NCBI GenBank assembly: GCA_016792845.1
Contig: JAEUKH010000042.1
Location: forward strand, 1-64,000
Reading direction: 5' to 3'
DNA: 64,000 nucleotides
Source of the DNA: Myxococcales bacterium
Lineage (GTDB): Bacteria > Myxococcota_A > Polyangia > Polyangiales > Ga0077539
Numbering within the stretch: position 1 is the first letter of the stretch; every line of letters begins with the position of its first letter. The translations under genes were made by a program, and so were the position numbers. Under the pieces are notes generated by a model that did not search any database, had not been told where the DNA came from, and saw nothing but the letters and a program-made list of their open reading frames with translations. Below, in pieces: positions 9,010 through 18,501 of this stretch.

Positions 9010-10212
9010 ATGAGCGGGCGTGTGCGTGGTCTTGCGGTGATGGCGGTCGTTGCGGCGGGTGCGGGCGCGGGGTGTTGGCCCTCGTTTCCAGAGAACCTCT
9101 TGCAGCTCGATGTGCCTGCGGCCGATGTGCGGCGTGACACCGGGGTCGCGCAAGACGCCGTGAACGACCTCGGCCCTGTCGACGCGGGCTTCGACGCGGG
9201 CTTCGACGCGGGCCCTGACGGCGCCGCGGCCGACGGCGACCTCGACGCGGGCCTCGCCGACGCCGACGCGGGCGCTGACGCGGGCGAAGACGTGGGCGAA
9301 GACGTGGTGACCTTGCCCGCCGACGCCGACGTCTGCCGCGACTACCCGCTGCCGATGAACGCGCCGTCGATGGCCCTCTTCGCGGGTCTCGACGAGCCGC
9401 GCGACCTCACCTTTGACGCCACCGGCCGGGTGGTGGTCGCCCACGGCAACCGCATCACCGCCTACGCCCGAGGGGGGGCCGGTACGGCGCTCATCACCGA
9501 CGCGCCGGGCACCCTCGTCGCGGCGCGCTTCACCCGGGTGGGCACCCTCGTGGTGGCCTACAACACCACCAGCGACGCGGGCACCACCGCGGGCAACATC
9601 GGCGTGCTGGTGCCGGGCAACAACAGCCTGACGCGGCTCCCGATCGCGATCGGTCGCGTGGGCGGCCTCGCCATCGATCGCAGCGACCGCATCTGGTACA
9701 CCGACGCGGCGGCGCATCAGGTGTTGCGGGTTCAGCCCAACGGCACCGACCGCGTGACGGTGACCACCTTCGCGTGCAACCCCGACGCGGGCACGATCAC
9801 CTACTGTAGCCCTGGGCTTCTGGCCTTCGGCGTAGGCGAGCAGGCCATGTTCATCTCGTTCGCGCGGAGCGTCGGTCAGTACGTCGGCAGGGTCGCCTTG
9901 AACGCGGTCGACGGCGGCGCCAGCACGGTGATGGGCACGCCGAGCGTCTTGGTCGACGGGCTCCCCTCGGTGGCGGGGCTCGCGGTCGACGAGTGCAACA
10001 ACGTCTACATCGCCGACGAGCTCGGCGAGCGCATCGTGCGCATCAGCGAGATGGGCACCGGGGTCGCGCCGGTGAGCCGCGTCTCGGGCACCCGCGGGCT
10101 CGCCTTCGGCACGGGCCCGATGTTCGACAACCGCGTGCTGTTCACCCTCTCGGGGCCGAACCGCTCGGTCTTTGTCACCCAGTCGATCACCCGCGGCAAC
10201 CCCTTGTTCTGA
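9010..10212 (+). CDS. Lipoprotein with D-x-G linker and NHL/SMP-30-like beta-propeller
   Basis: About 400 residues from ATG 9010. An in-frame ATG at 8989 is possible; 9010 is chosen because it gives a compact signal peptide ending GAGC (C22) and has GGAGG upstream (spacing long, ~14 nt). Residues ~45-105 are an acidic Asp-Ala-Gly stalk. The rest has blade-like repeats (PRDLTFDATGRVVVAHGN, GGLAIDRSDRIWYTDAA, VAGLAVDECNNVYIADE) typical of NHL/gluconolactonase-like propellers. No enzyme residues can be assigned. It is divergent from the other propeller/cytochrome pair, so the region carries two different surface propellers back to back. Confidence 0.8.
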   Translation: MSGRVRGLAVMAVVAAGAGAGCWPSFPENLLQLDVPAADVRRDTGVAQDAVNDLGPVDAGFDAGFDAGPDGAAADGDLDAGLADADAGADAGEDVGEDVVTLPADADVCRDYPLPMNAPSMALFAGLDEPRDLTFDATGRVVVAHGNRITAYARGGAGTALITDAPGTLVAARFTRVGTLVVAYNTTSDAGTTAGNIGVLVPGNNSLTRLPIAIGRVGGLAIDRSDRIWYTDAAAHQVLRVQPNGTDRVTVTTFACNPDAGTITYCSPGLLAFGVGEQAMFISFARSVGQYVGRVALNAVDGGASTVMGTPSVLVDGLPSVAGLAVDECNNVYIADELGERIVRISEMGTGVAPVSRVSGTRGLAFGTGPMFDNRVLFTLSGPNRSVFVTQSITRGNPLF

Positions 10213-10227
10213 GGGCCGCCGCGCGGC

Positions 10228-10611
10228 TCACCCGGTGCCGCCGACGTCACCCGTCGCGACGTCAACCCCAGCATCGGCAGGGCCCGTGTCAGCAGGGCCC
10301 GTGTCGGCAGAGCCCGTGTCAGCGGGGCCCGTGTCAGCAGGGCCCGTGTCAGCAGGGCCCGTGTCAGCAGGGCCCGTGTCGGCGGGGCCCGTGTCGGCGG
10401 GGCCCGTGTCGGCGACCGAGGCGTCGAGGCGCACGGGCGTCTCACACCGCGACACGCCTTCGCTGGTGAGCACGCAGACGAGGCCCGAGACACACTCGCG
10501 CTGCATGAGACACTCGTCGCCGCGTTGCCGCGTTGCTTCGATCGAGCAGCCCGCGATGGCGACGCCCAAGAACACCAGAGGCCACACTGACCACCCCGTC
10601 TGTGCCTTCAC
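10228..10611 (-). CDS. Small lipoprotein with nine-unit ADTGP repeat
   Basis: 127 residues: signal peptide with lipobox IAGC (C22), a short Cys-containing segment with CLMQRECVSGLVC, then nine tandem pentapeptides (ADTGP, one ADTGS) and a Gly/Asp tail. It is essentially a lipidated acidic repeat with a mini Cys domain. The function is unknown. It converges on the propeller gene with a 15-nt gap. Confidence 0.7.
   Translation of the reverse strand: MKAQTGWSVWPLVFLGVAIAGCSIEATRQRGDECLMQRECVSGLVCVLTSEGVSRCETPVRLDASVADTGPADTGPADTGPADTGPADTGPADTGPADTGSADTGPADTGPADAGVDVATGDVGGTG
10280..10414 (-). repeat. Nine tandem 15-bp units
   Basis: Nine units of GGGCCCGTGTCAGCA or close variants (135 bp), in frame, so slippage would change protein length by five residues without a frameshift. 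Units differ only at A/G positions, which indicates recent expansion. Confidence 0.95.
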
Positions 10612-10743
10612 ACCGCAACGCTACCACAAGGCCCCGGCGGGCCGTTGCGGGGAATCAGCGTTGCATTCATCATTGCTGAAAACAAAGCGAAAGCGCAGCA
10701 TCGTTACCCCGGCCCTGCGGGCGATGGTAGGGTCTCGGGTGCC
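10612..10743. promoter_or_regulatory. Divergent promoter region
   Basis: 132 bp between divergent lipoprotein starts. The stretch 10655-10710 is markedly AT-richer than its surroundings, consistent with promoters for both sides. No specific boxes are assigned. Confidence 0.35.
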
Positions 10744-11394
10744 GTGAAGATCTCGCCCTCGCTGCGCCTCGGGTTGTTGTCGTTCTGCGTCGTGTGCGGC
10801 TGCGGGCCGAGCCTCAGGCGCGACCTCGCGTCGATGCCCCAACGGCAGATCACCTACGACGACCTCTGTCGGCTGCAAGATCACTTCAACCAGCGCGAAG
10901 CCGGCGGGCTCGGGCCCTATCGCTCGGTCTCTGAGCAGTCGACCGAGACCTCAGAGACAGAGCCCGATGAGACCGGGAGGCTCAGGCAGCGCCTCGTCGG
11001 TGAGGGCACCTATGTGATCGCGACGCGCACCGACAGGCAGCGCTTCGCACAGCTACTTCGTGAGGAATATCAACGGCTTCCGAGGCTTCGCATGGGGGGC
11101 TCGGAGAACGAAGTGCGGGTCACCTTGGGCTGGTGGGGCTCGGGTTCGATGCGCCGCACGCGGCCCGACACCGACATCGTGGTGGTGGTGGGCGAGCAGC
11201 GGGTTGAACTGCCTCCGAGCCCCTGCGTGGGCGAGTTCTTGTTCGGTCAGCGGGCCTACGCGATGCGACGCAACGTGCTCTCGGCAGAGCGCGACCGCGC
11301 GGTGGGGGCGCTCCCGACGGTGTACCTCCATGACGCGGGGGCGGGCGACGCGGGGGCGGGCGACGCGGGGGCGGGCGACGCGGCGTCTCGCTGA
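10744..11394 (+). CDS. Lipoprotein of unknown function with C-terminal DAGAG repeat
   Basis: 216 residues from GTG 10744, chosen because it starts directly at a signal peptide with a lipobox-like VCGC (C20); upstream in-frame codons have low third-position GC. The mature part has no recognised domain: a Glu/Thr-rich segment (~55-80), then mixed alpha/beta sequence. The last ~20 residues are three Asp-Ala-Gly-Ala-Gly units, encoded by a 15-bp repeat at about 11332-11382. Unlike its neighbours the repeat is at the C-terminus. It precedes the ABC permease gene by 44 nt and may be co-transcribed with it. Confidence 0.65.
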   Translation: MKISPSLRLGLLSFCVVCGCGPSLRRDLASMPQRQITYDDLCRLQDHFNQREAGGLGPYRSVSEQSTETSETEPDETGRLRQRLVGEGTYVIATRTDRQRFAQLLREEYQRLPRLRMGGSENEVRVTLGWWGSGSMRRTRPDTDIVVVVGEQRVELPPSPCVGEFLFGQRAYAMRRNVLSAERDRAVGALPTVYLHDAGAGDAGAGDAGAGDAASR

Positions 11395-11438
11395 AACCGT
11401 GCGCGGCGCGGTCGATTGCGGGTAGAGTCGGAGCCCTG

Positions 11439-12443
11439 GTGTTTCAGCGGATCTATGCGATCGGGTTGACGGCCTTTCGGGAGTCGGTGCGCGACCGGGT
11501 GCTCTTCGCGGTGCTCGGCTTGGGGCTCGCGTCGACGCTGCTCGGCTTAGGCTTGGGGAGCCTCTCGGCCAGCGACGCGGTGCGCATCCTGGTCGATCAG
11601 GGTCTGGTGACCTTGTCGCTCTTGTCGAACCTCATCGCGATCTTCCTCGGCGCCAATTTTCTCTACAAAGAGCTTGAGCTTCGCACGCTCTACGTGCTCC
11701 TCGCGCGGCCTGTGGGGCGTCACGAGCTGGTGCTCGGCAAGTATCTGGGCATCCTCGTGACGGTGATGGTGTTTGTGAGCCTCACGGCGTCGTTTGTGTT
11801 GGGCCTCGCGGCGCTCACGGCCACCGACGAGTCGGTGCGCGCGCTCGAACGTGCCAACGCGGCGCTCGGCCCGGCGCTCGGGCTCTTCCGTCGGCCGGTG
11901 TTGCGGGTGGGGCTGCTCGCCCTCGCGCCGCTGCTCTTCGGGCTGTCGCTCTTGTCGAAGCGGGTGCGGGCGCTGGTCTCGGTGGGCGCGGTGTTGCCGC
12001 TCTCGTTGGGCCTGCTCGCGGCGGTGAGCGCGGTGAGCGCGGTGGTGATCCCGGCCGAGACGACGCTGGTGCTTCGTGCGGTGGTGCTGGTGTTGAGTGA
12101 GGTCGCGGTGGTGGGCGCGGCGTCGATGCTCTTCAGCGCCTTCTCGACGCCCTTTGTGACGGGCATGTTCTCGGTGGGCCTCTTCGCCATCGCGCGGAGC
12201 TCGTGGTTGATGCAGCACCTCCCGCGGCGCTTCCCTGATGCGTTGCGGGCGCTGCTCACGGCGGTGGTTCGGGTGGTGCCGAATCAGCATCTCTTTGTGC
12301 CCAATCGTCAGGTGCTCTTGCCCGAGAATCTCAGCCTCGGCGTCAACGCCTACCTGGTCGAGTGTGTGCTGTACGCCCTGTCGTACGCGGCCGTCATGTT
12401 GAGCGCCTCGGTGCTCTTGTTTCGTCGACGAGACCTCGTATGA
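11439..12443 (+). CDS. ABC-2 type transporter permease subunit
   Basis: 334 residues from GTG 11439. About six hydrophobic helices, with the cytoplasmic signature ELELRTLYVLLARPVGRHEL after helix 2 and the following LGKYLG, as seen in ABC-2/NatB-like permeases. The matching ATP-binding subunit is not in the window, so the substrate is unknown. The stop codon overlaps the ATG of the next gene (ATGA), indicating an operon with the following membrane protein. Confidence 0.8.
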   Translation: MFQRIYAIGLTAFRESVRDRVLFAVLGLGLASTLLGLGLGSLSASDAVRILVDQGLVTLSLLSNLIAIFLGANFLYKELELRTLYVLLARPVGRHELVLGKYLGILVTVMVFVSLTASFVLGLAALTATDESVRALERANAALGPALGLFRRPVLRVGLLALAPLLFGLSLLSKRVRALVSVGAVLPLSLGLLAAVSAVSAVVIPAETTLVLRAVVLVLSEVAVVGAASMLFSAFSTPFVTGMFSVGLFAIARSSWLMQHLPRRFPDALRALLTAVVRVVPNQHLFVPNRQVLLPENLSLGVNAYLVECVLYALSYAAVMLSASVLLFRRRDLV

Positions 12444-13075
12444 GCCGACGTTCTACGGTCGCGATCGCGGCGGTCATCACGGGCGCGCTGCTCGGGCGCT
12501 TGTCGCTCACCGCGCGCGACGAGCTTCGCGCGGGCGAGGCGGCCTTCGCGCGGCATGACCCCGAGCGCGGGGTGCTCCATCTTCGGCGCGCGGCGCACGC
12601 GTACTGGCCGGGCAACCCGTGGGTCGAGGCGGCCTACGCGCGGCTCGAAGAAGAGGCCCTCGCGGCCGAGACCCGCGGTCAGCCGCAGACGGCCCGCGAC
12701 GCGTGGTCGGCCCTGCGCGCGAGCGCCCTCGGCACCCGGTGGATGGTGGTGCCCCAACGGGCGCGGCTCGACCGCGCGAACCATCACCTCGCGCACCTGC
12801 TCGCGGTGGCGCCGCCGCCGCCTGAGGAGCGCGACGTGGCCGTCTCGACACGCGAAGAGCGGCACCTCGCGCTCTTGCAGGAAGACCGCAGCCCCGACCC
12901 CGCGTGGGTGCTCGTGACGGGCCTCGGCCTCGCGCTGTGGCTCGCCGCCGGGGTGTGGGCCGCGCGTCATGGGTGGGACGCCGAACATCGCGCACAGCGT
13001 CATGTGTTGTGGCGCGCGGGGGCCGCGGTGCTGCTTGGGTTCGGGTTGTTTGTTCTTGGGCTCTGGCGCGCTTGA
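12440..13075 (+). CDS. Membrane-anchored protein coupled to ABC permease
   Basis: 211 residues; the start is the ATG overlapping the permease stop. One N-terminal transmembrane helix (VAIAAVITGALLG), a ~130-residue soluble helical segment with a TPR-like look (GEAAFARHDPERGVLHLRRA), then two C-terminal transmembrane helices. No enzymatic motif. Its 4-nt overlap with the permease suggests an accessory part of the same transporter or complex. Confidence 0.7.
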   Translation: MSRRSTVAIAAVITGALLGRLSLTARDELRAGEAAFARHDPERGVLHLRRAAHAYWPGNPWVEAAYARLEEEALAAETRGQPQTARDAWSALRASALGTRWMVVPQRARLDRANHHLAHLLAVAPPPPEERDVAVSTREERHLALLQEDRSPDPAWVLVTGLGLALWLAAGVWAARHGWDAEHRAQRHVLWRAGAAVLLGFGLFVLGLWRA

Positions 13076-13107
13076 TTCGTGGGGCCCAAAGGGGTCACCA
13101 TTGTGAG

Positions 13108-15330
13108 ATGCGAGAGAGCATGCTTCGGTGGGTGCTTCCGTCGGTGTTGGTGGCGTTGGGCTGTGCGCAAGGGGGCAACACGGTGGTCGAGACCGACACC
13201 GGCGTCTCGGGCGATGTGACCTCTGACCTCGGCGCCGACGCGGGGGCCGACGCGGGGGCCGACGGCGCCGTGAGCGACGCGACCGATGCCGCGGGCGATG
13301 TCGGCCAAGACGCAGGGCCGAGCGACGCCGGGCCGAGCTGTCGGACCCACGACGATTGCGTGAGCCCCGACCTCTGCACCAACGCGCAAGAGTGCCGCGA
13401 AGGGCGCTGCGTGGTGGTGGGCGGTCCGGCCCTCTGCAACGACAACGTCGACTGCACCACCGACCGCTGCGACGCGATGCGCGGGCGCTGCGTGCACGAG
13501 CCCGTCGACTCAATGTGCCCGAGCGATCGCGTGTGCGACATCCAGCGAGGCTGCTCGACCGATTTGAGCTGTGAGGTGGGCGACGCGACGTGCCAGCGGC
13601 TCCAAGGTGACCCGTGCAACGGCACCTGGAGCTGCGACCCCGCGCGCCTTCGGTGTGTGCGCAGCCAGCCCTTCTCGTGCGACGACAGCGACGCCTGCAC
13701 GATGGATCTCTGCATGGTGATGGGCACCGCGCCGATGTGCAATCACATGGGCCCCAACTACCAGAGCGACGCGATGAACTGCGGCCGCTGCATGAACCGC
13801 TGCACCGCCGGGGCCAACCAGACGCCGACGTGCATGATGGGCGCCTGCGCGGCGACCTGCAACGAGGGCTTTGTCGACCTCGACCGCATGCCGGCCAACG
13901 GGTGCGAGTGCAACAGCCGCGACGCCGACGCGCCCGACCTTGAGTTCCGCGACACCAACTGTGACGGCATCGACGGTAACGCGAGCGCGGCGATCTTCGT
14001 GAGCCCGCGCGGCAACGACGCCAACGACGGCTCGCAGATGATGCCGAAGCGCACCATGGCCTCGGCCATCGCTGCGGCCGCGGCGGCGCGGCCCGTGCGC
14101 GCGGTGTATGCCGCGGCGGGCAACTACGACGGCGCCTTCACCCTCGCCTCAGGCGTGAGCGTGTACGGCGGGTACGACGACCAGAACGGTTGGGCCCGCA
14201 CCCGCGACAGCCTCACGGTGGTGAACGTGCCGAGCTCGGGCGCGTTGGCGCAGCGCATCGCGTCTCCGTTGGAGTTGCAGCTCATCACCATCCAGGCCGC
14301 GGGCGCGACGGGCACCGGGCAGAGCAGCTATGGGCTGCGGGTGCTCCAGTCGACGGCCACGGTGACCCTCAGGGCGTGCACCGTCGCGGCGAACGCGGGC
14401 TCGGCCGGGCGCGACGGCACCGAGGGCAACGTCGGCGCGGGCGGCGCACCCGGGGGCAACGCCTCGGGCTCATCACCGGGCGGCGGCGGTTCGCTCTGCG
14501 GGAGCGGCGGCGGCTCAGGCGGCGGCGGCGTAGGCGGCACCCGCGACGGCAACACCGGCGGCATGGGCAGCGGCCCCGCGGGCGTCACCGGCGGCGGCGG
14601 CGGCTCCGGGGGCTCGCGCGGGGGCGGTTGCTTGAACAGCCGCAACGGCGGCGGGGCTCCGGCCAACTCAGGGGTGGGGGCCAACGGCACCAACGGCGCC
14701 AACGGCGGGGCGGCGGCGCCGCTCGGGAGCCTCGACACCACGAGCGGCCTCTACACCGCCACGAGCGCCAACAACGGCAGCGCGGGCGCGGCAGGCGGCG
14801 GCGGCGGCGGCGGCGGCTCGGGCGGCGGCGACGCGCAGGTGTGCGGCTTCTCGTGCTGTGATCGCACGAGCGGCGGCGGCGGCGGCGGCGGCTCGGGCGG
14901 TTGCGGCGGCTCGGGCGGCACCGGCGGCACGAGCGGCGGCGGCAGCTTCGCCATCGTGGCGGTGTCGTCGCAGGTCGAGCTCGTCGGCACGCGGGTGCAG
15001 GCGGGCCGCGGCGGCAACGGCGGGCGGGGGGCCAACGGCGGCAACGGCGGCAACGGCGGTGGCCCCGGCAACGGCGCAGGCGGGAGCGGCACGGCGGGTG
15101 CCGGCGCGGCCGGTTCGCGGGGCGGCGCGGGGGGCGCGGGCGGCGCGGGCGGCGGCGGCTCGGGCGGGCCGTCGGTGTGTGTGTTCTACCTCGGCACGCC
15201 GCCGGCTCAATCGCAGGTGACGTGCACCCGCGGCGGCGGCGGCGCGGCGGGCCAGGGCGGTACGAGCCCGAGCGGCCCCGCGCCGAGCGGTCAGACGGGC
15301 CTCAGCGAAGACGTCCGCCCCGCAAACTGA
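13108..15330 (+). CDS. Cys-rich, Gly-rich lipoprotein with beta-helix region
   Basis: 740 residues from ATG 13108, which begins the signal peptide with lipobox ALGC (C19). Order: acidic DAGAD linker (~35-75); a region with more than 20 cysteines in CxxxDxCxxxxC patterns (~78-275); a DUF1565/pectin-lyase-like start (FVSPRGNDANDGS, then YAAAGNYDGAFTLASGVSVYGGY); then ~300 residues made largely of Gly with Ala, Ser and Asn, encoded by a GGC-rich tract at 14395-15300. A right-handed beta-helix displaying Gly-rich loops is the best structural guess. Likely surface exposed; the ligand is unknown. Confidence 0.8.
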   Translation: MRESMLRWVLPSVLVALGCAQGGNTVVETDTGVSGDVTSDLGADAGADAGADGAVSDATDAAGDVGQDAGPSDAGPSCRTHDDCVSPDLCTNAQECREGRCVVVGGPALCNDNVDCTTDRCDAMRGRCVHEPVDSMCPSDRVCDIQRGCSTDLSCEVGDATCQRLQGDPCNGTWSCDPARLRCVRSQPFSCDDSDACTMDLCMVMGTAPMCNHMGPNYQSDAMNCGRCMNRCTAGANQTPTCMMGACAATCNEGFVDLDRMPANGCECNSRDADAPDLEFRDTNCDGIDGNASAAIFVSPRGNDANDGSQMMPKRTMASAIAAAAAARPVRAVYAAAGNYDGAFTLASGVSVYGGYDDQNGWARTRDSLTVVNVPSSGALAQRIASPLELQLITIQAAGATGTGQSSYGLRVLQSTATVTLRACTVAANAGSAGRDGTEGNVGAGGAPGGNASGSSPGGGGSLCGSGGGSGGGGVGGTRDGNTGGMGSGPAGVTGGGGGSGGSRGGGCLNSRNGGGAPANSGVGANGTNGANGGAAAPLGSLDTTSGLYTATSANNGSAGAAGGGGGGGGSGGGDAQVCGFSCCDRTSGGGGGGGSGGCGGSGGTGGTSGGGSFAIVAVSSQVELVGTRVQAGRGGNGGRGANGGNGGNGGGPGNGAGGSGTAGAGAAGSRGGAGGAGGAGGGGSGGPSVCVFYLGTPPAQSQVTCTRGGGGAAGQGGTSPSGPAPSGQTGLSEDVRPAN
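14395..15180 (+). repeat. Low-complexity GGC-rich coding tract
   Basis: Irregular runs of GGC/GGG codons encode poly-Gly blocks of up to about eight residues separated by Ser/Asn/Ala. It is not a clean tandem repeat. Such tracts are prone to slippage and assembly error, so exact length should be treated with caution. Confidence 0.8.
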
Positions 15331-15366
15331 GCGGCGCCCCACCGGCGCTGCGGTACCCTCTCGGCC

Positions 15367-16344
15367 GTGAGCGTTCTGCACCTTTGCACAGAGACACCGC
15401 TCGTTCGCGCCGACGGCGTCTCGCGTTGGCTCGGGCGCTCGGTCTGGGTCAAGCGAGAGGGCATGACCCACCCGCTCTTCGGCGGAAACAAAGTTCGAAA
15501 GCTAGAGCGGCTCCTCGGGCACGCGCGGTCGATACGGGCCACCCACATCATCACCGTGGGCGCCGCGGGGTCGAACCACTGCCTCGCGACGGCGCTTCAC
15601 GGGCGCGCGGCGGGCTTCGAGGTCGAGCTCGCGCTGGTGCCCCAAGCCGATGGCGCCGTCGCGCGCGACAACCTGCGGGGCATGGTGGCGACCCAAGCGA
15701 GGCTCCACCCCTGCGCGGGGCTCGCGTCGCTCGGCGCCACCGTCGCGGCACGGGCGCTGCGCCTCAGGCTCGAAGGCGCGCGGGTGTACGTCATCCCGTT
15801 TGGGGGCAGTTCGGCCGAGGGCGCGGCGGGCTACGCGGGGGCCGTAGACGAGCTCGAAGCACAACGTAAACAATTGAAATTAGAAAACTTTTCTCTCCAC
15901 TACGTTGCCACCGGGAGCGGCGGCACCTGGGCAGGCCTCGCCGCGGGGCTCAGCCGCATCGCGAGCCCTGACACGCTGATGGGGGCGCGGGTGGTCGCGT
16001 GGCCGGGGCTCACCCGGGCGGGGCTTGAGCGGCTGGCGTCGAAGACCGCGCGGCGCTTGGGGCTCGGCGCGCTCACGGTGACCCGCGGGCTCGATGACAC
16101 GACGCTGGGAGACGGGTACGGGCGCGAGACCGAGGCCGCACGCGAGGCCCTCGCGCGCTTCGCCGAAGACGGCGTGGTGCTCGACCCGACCTACTCGGCC
16201 AAGGCCGCTGCGGGCCTCGTCGCCGCGCTCAGGGCGCGCCCCCCCGGGAGCGCGGGGCTCTTGTGGGCGACCCGCTCTGACGTGCCAGGGCCGCGGCTTG
16301 AGGGGGCGCTCCCTGAGGCGCTGGCGCGGCTGCTCACGGCCTGA
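15367..16344 (+). CDS. PLP-dependent D-cysteine desulfhydrase / ACC deaminase family enzyme
   Basis: 325 residues from GTG 15367, tryptophan-synthase-beta fold type. The PLP lysine is K42 in FGGNKVRKLE, followed by the SNH substrate loop (AAGSNHCLATA, ~67-77) and the phosphate-binding GSGGTWAG loop (~177-184). It would act on D-cysteine or a related small amino acid; the family also holds ACC deaminases, and the exact substrate cannot be read here. Codons at 15859-15893 are strikingly AT-rich with a TTA leucine, unlike the rest of the gene. It stands between the lipoprotein run and the isoprenoid operon with no obvious link to either. Confidence 0.85.
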   Translation: MSVLHLCTETPLVRADGVSRWLGRSVWVKREGMTHPLFGGNKVRKLERLLGHARSIRATHIITVGAAGSNHCLATALHGRAAGFEVELALVPQADGAVARDNLRGMVATQARLHPCAGLASLGATVAARALRLRLEGARVYVIPFGGSSAEGAAGYAGAVDELEAQRKQLKLENFSLHYVATGSGGTWAGLAAGLSRIASPDTLMGARVVAWPGLTRAGLERLASKTARRLGLGALTVTRGLDDTTLGDGYGRETEAAREALARFAEDGVVLDPTYSAKAAAGLVAALRARPPGSAGLLWATRSDVPGPRLEGALPEALARLLTA

Positions 16345-16420
16345 TGGGCTTCATGGGATGTCGAGCGGGTGACGCCGTCGCTGCACCCGGTGCGCCGCTC
16401 AGACCATCTGAGGGGTTGTC

Positions 16421-17556
16421 ATGGAGCGCACGTTCACCGGGTCTCGGCTTGACAAAGATGACGCTTCTGTCGCTTCTCTCGCGACGGTGATGGCGTCAAC
16501 GCTCAGCGATCGTGGGGGCCCCGCGCCCGAGGTGTCCCCGGCGGAGTTTGTCGCGGGTGTTCGTCGGCGCATCGACGCGCGCCTTGAGGCCTTGCTCGAT
16601 GAGGGCGCGCGCTACACGGGGGGCGTGGCCCCCGACGCGCTGCCGGTGCTCGCAGCGGCCCGCGACCTGACCATGCGGGGCGGCAAGCGGCTGCGCCCGG
16701 CGATGCTCTTCGCGGCGATCGAGTGCGTCGAGCCGGGGGCTCACCCCGAGGCGGCCGCTGACCTCGGGGCGGCCCTCGAGCTCCTCCAGACCTACCTGCT
16801 CATCCACGACGATTGGATGGACGGTGACCCCGTGCGGCGCGGGGCGCCCTCGGTGCATGTGCTGCTTGAGCGGGCCTTCGGCGACGCGCACCTCGGGGCC
16901 GCGACGGCGATCCTGGCGGGCGACCTCATGGGCTCGATGGTGCACAACGTGGTGGGGCTGCTCGACCTGCCCGTCGCGCGGCGTCGCGAGGTGCTCAAGG
17001 TCTTCGGCCGCATGGAGCACGAGGTCATCTTGGGGCAGTGCCTCGACGTGACCCGCTCGCCCGACATCGAGAAGATTCACGCCCTCAAGACCGGGAGCTA
17101 CACCGTGCGCGGGCCCTTGCTCCTCGGGGCCGCGGTGGCGGGGGCCTCGCCCGAAGCAGTGGCGAGCCTCGAAGCGTACGCGCACCCGCTCGGCCTCGCC
17201 TTTCAGCTCCGCGACGACGTGCTCGGCGCCTTCGGGAGCGCCGCCGAGACCGGCAAGCCCGTGGGCGGCGATTTTCGCGAGGGCAAAGAGACCCTCTTGC
17301 TCCAGCACGCGCGGGCGACGCTCTCGGCGGGCGACGTGACCACGCTCAATGGCCTTGTGGGCAAGCGCGACGCGAGCGAGGCCGAGGTGCTCCATGTGCG
17401 CGAGCTGGTGGCCGCATCGGGGGCCCGCGAGGTCGCCGAGGCGCGCATCACCGAGCTCCGCGGGCAGTGTCTCTCGGCCCTCTCCGCGGCCGCGTTTCAC
17501 ACCCGAGGCCGCGAGCTCTTGCGCGCCTTCGCGACGCTCCTCACTGACCGCTCACG

Positions 17557-17560
<4 letters not shown>
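16421..17560 (+). CDS. Polyprenyl (farnesyl/geranylgeranyl) diphosphate synthase
   Basis: All-trans prenyl chain elongation from IPP. 379 residues. GGKRLRP starts the catalytic core; the first Asp-rich motif is DDWMD (130-134) with following RRG, and the second is FQLRDDVLGAF (DD at 265-266). The spacing between D's of the first motif (DDxxD) fits bacterial class II-like FPP/GGPP synthases. The chosen ATG has GAGGGG upstream. However, the first 23 codons have unusually low third-position GC and contain a TTGACA at 16449-16454, so an in-frame ATG at 16490 (356 residues) is a real alternative. It overlaps mevalonate kinase by ATGA and heads the mevalonate operon. Confidence 0.92.
16449..16477 (+). 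promoter_or_regulatory. Candidate -35 element inside the annotated 5' end of the prenyl synthase gene
   Basis: TTGACA at 16449-16454 lies in a low-GC3 stretch; no good TAnnnT follows at 17 nt. The 13-mer CGGCTTGACAAAG (16445-16457) recurs exactly at 34101-34113 upstream of the helicase gene, which supports a promoter element. If real, the coding start is probably 16490. Confidence 0.3.
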
Positions 17561-18497
<937 letters not shown>

Positions 18498-18501
<4 letters not shown>

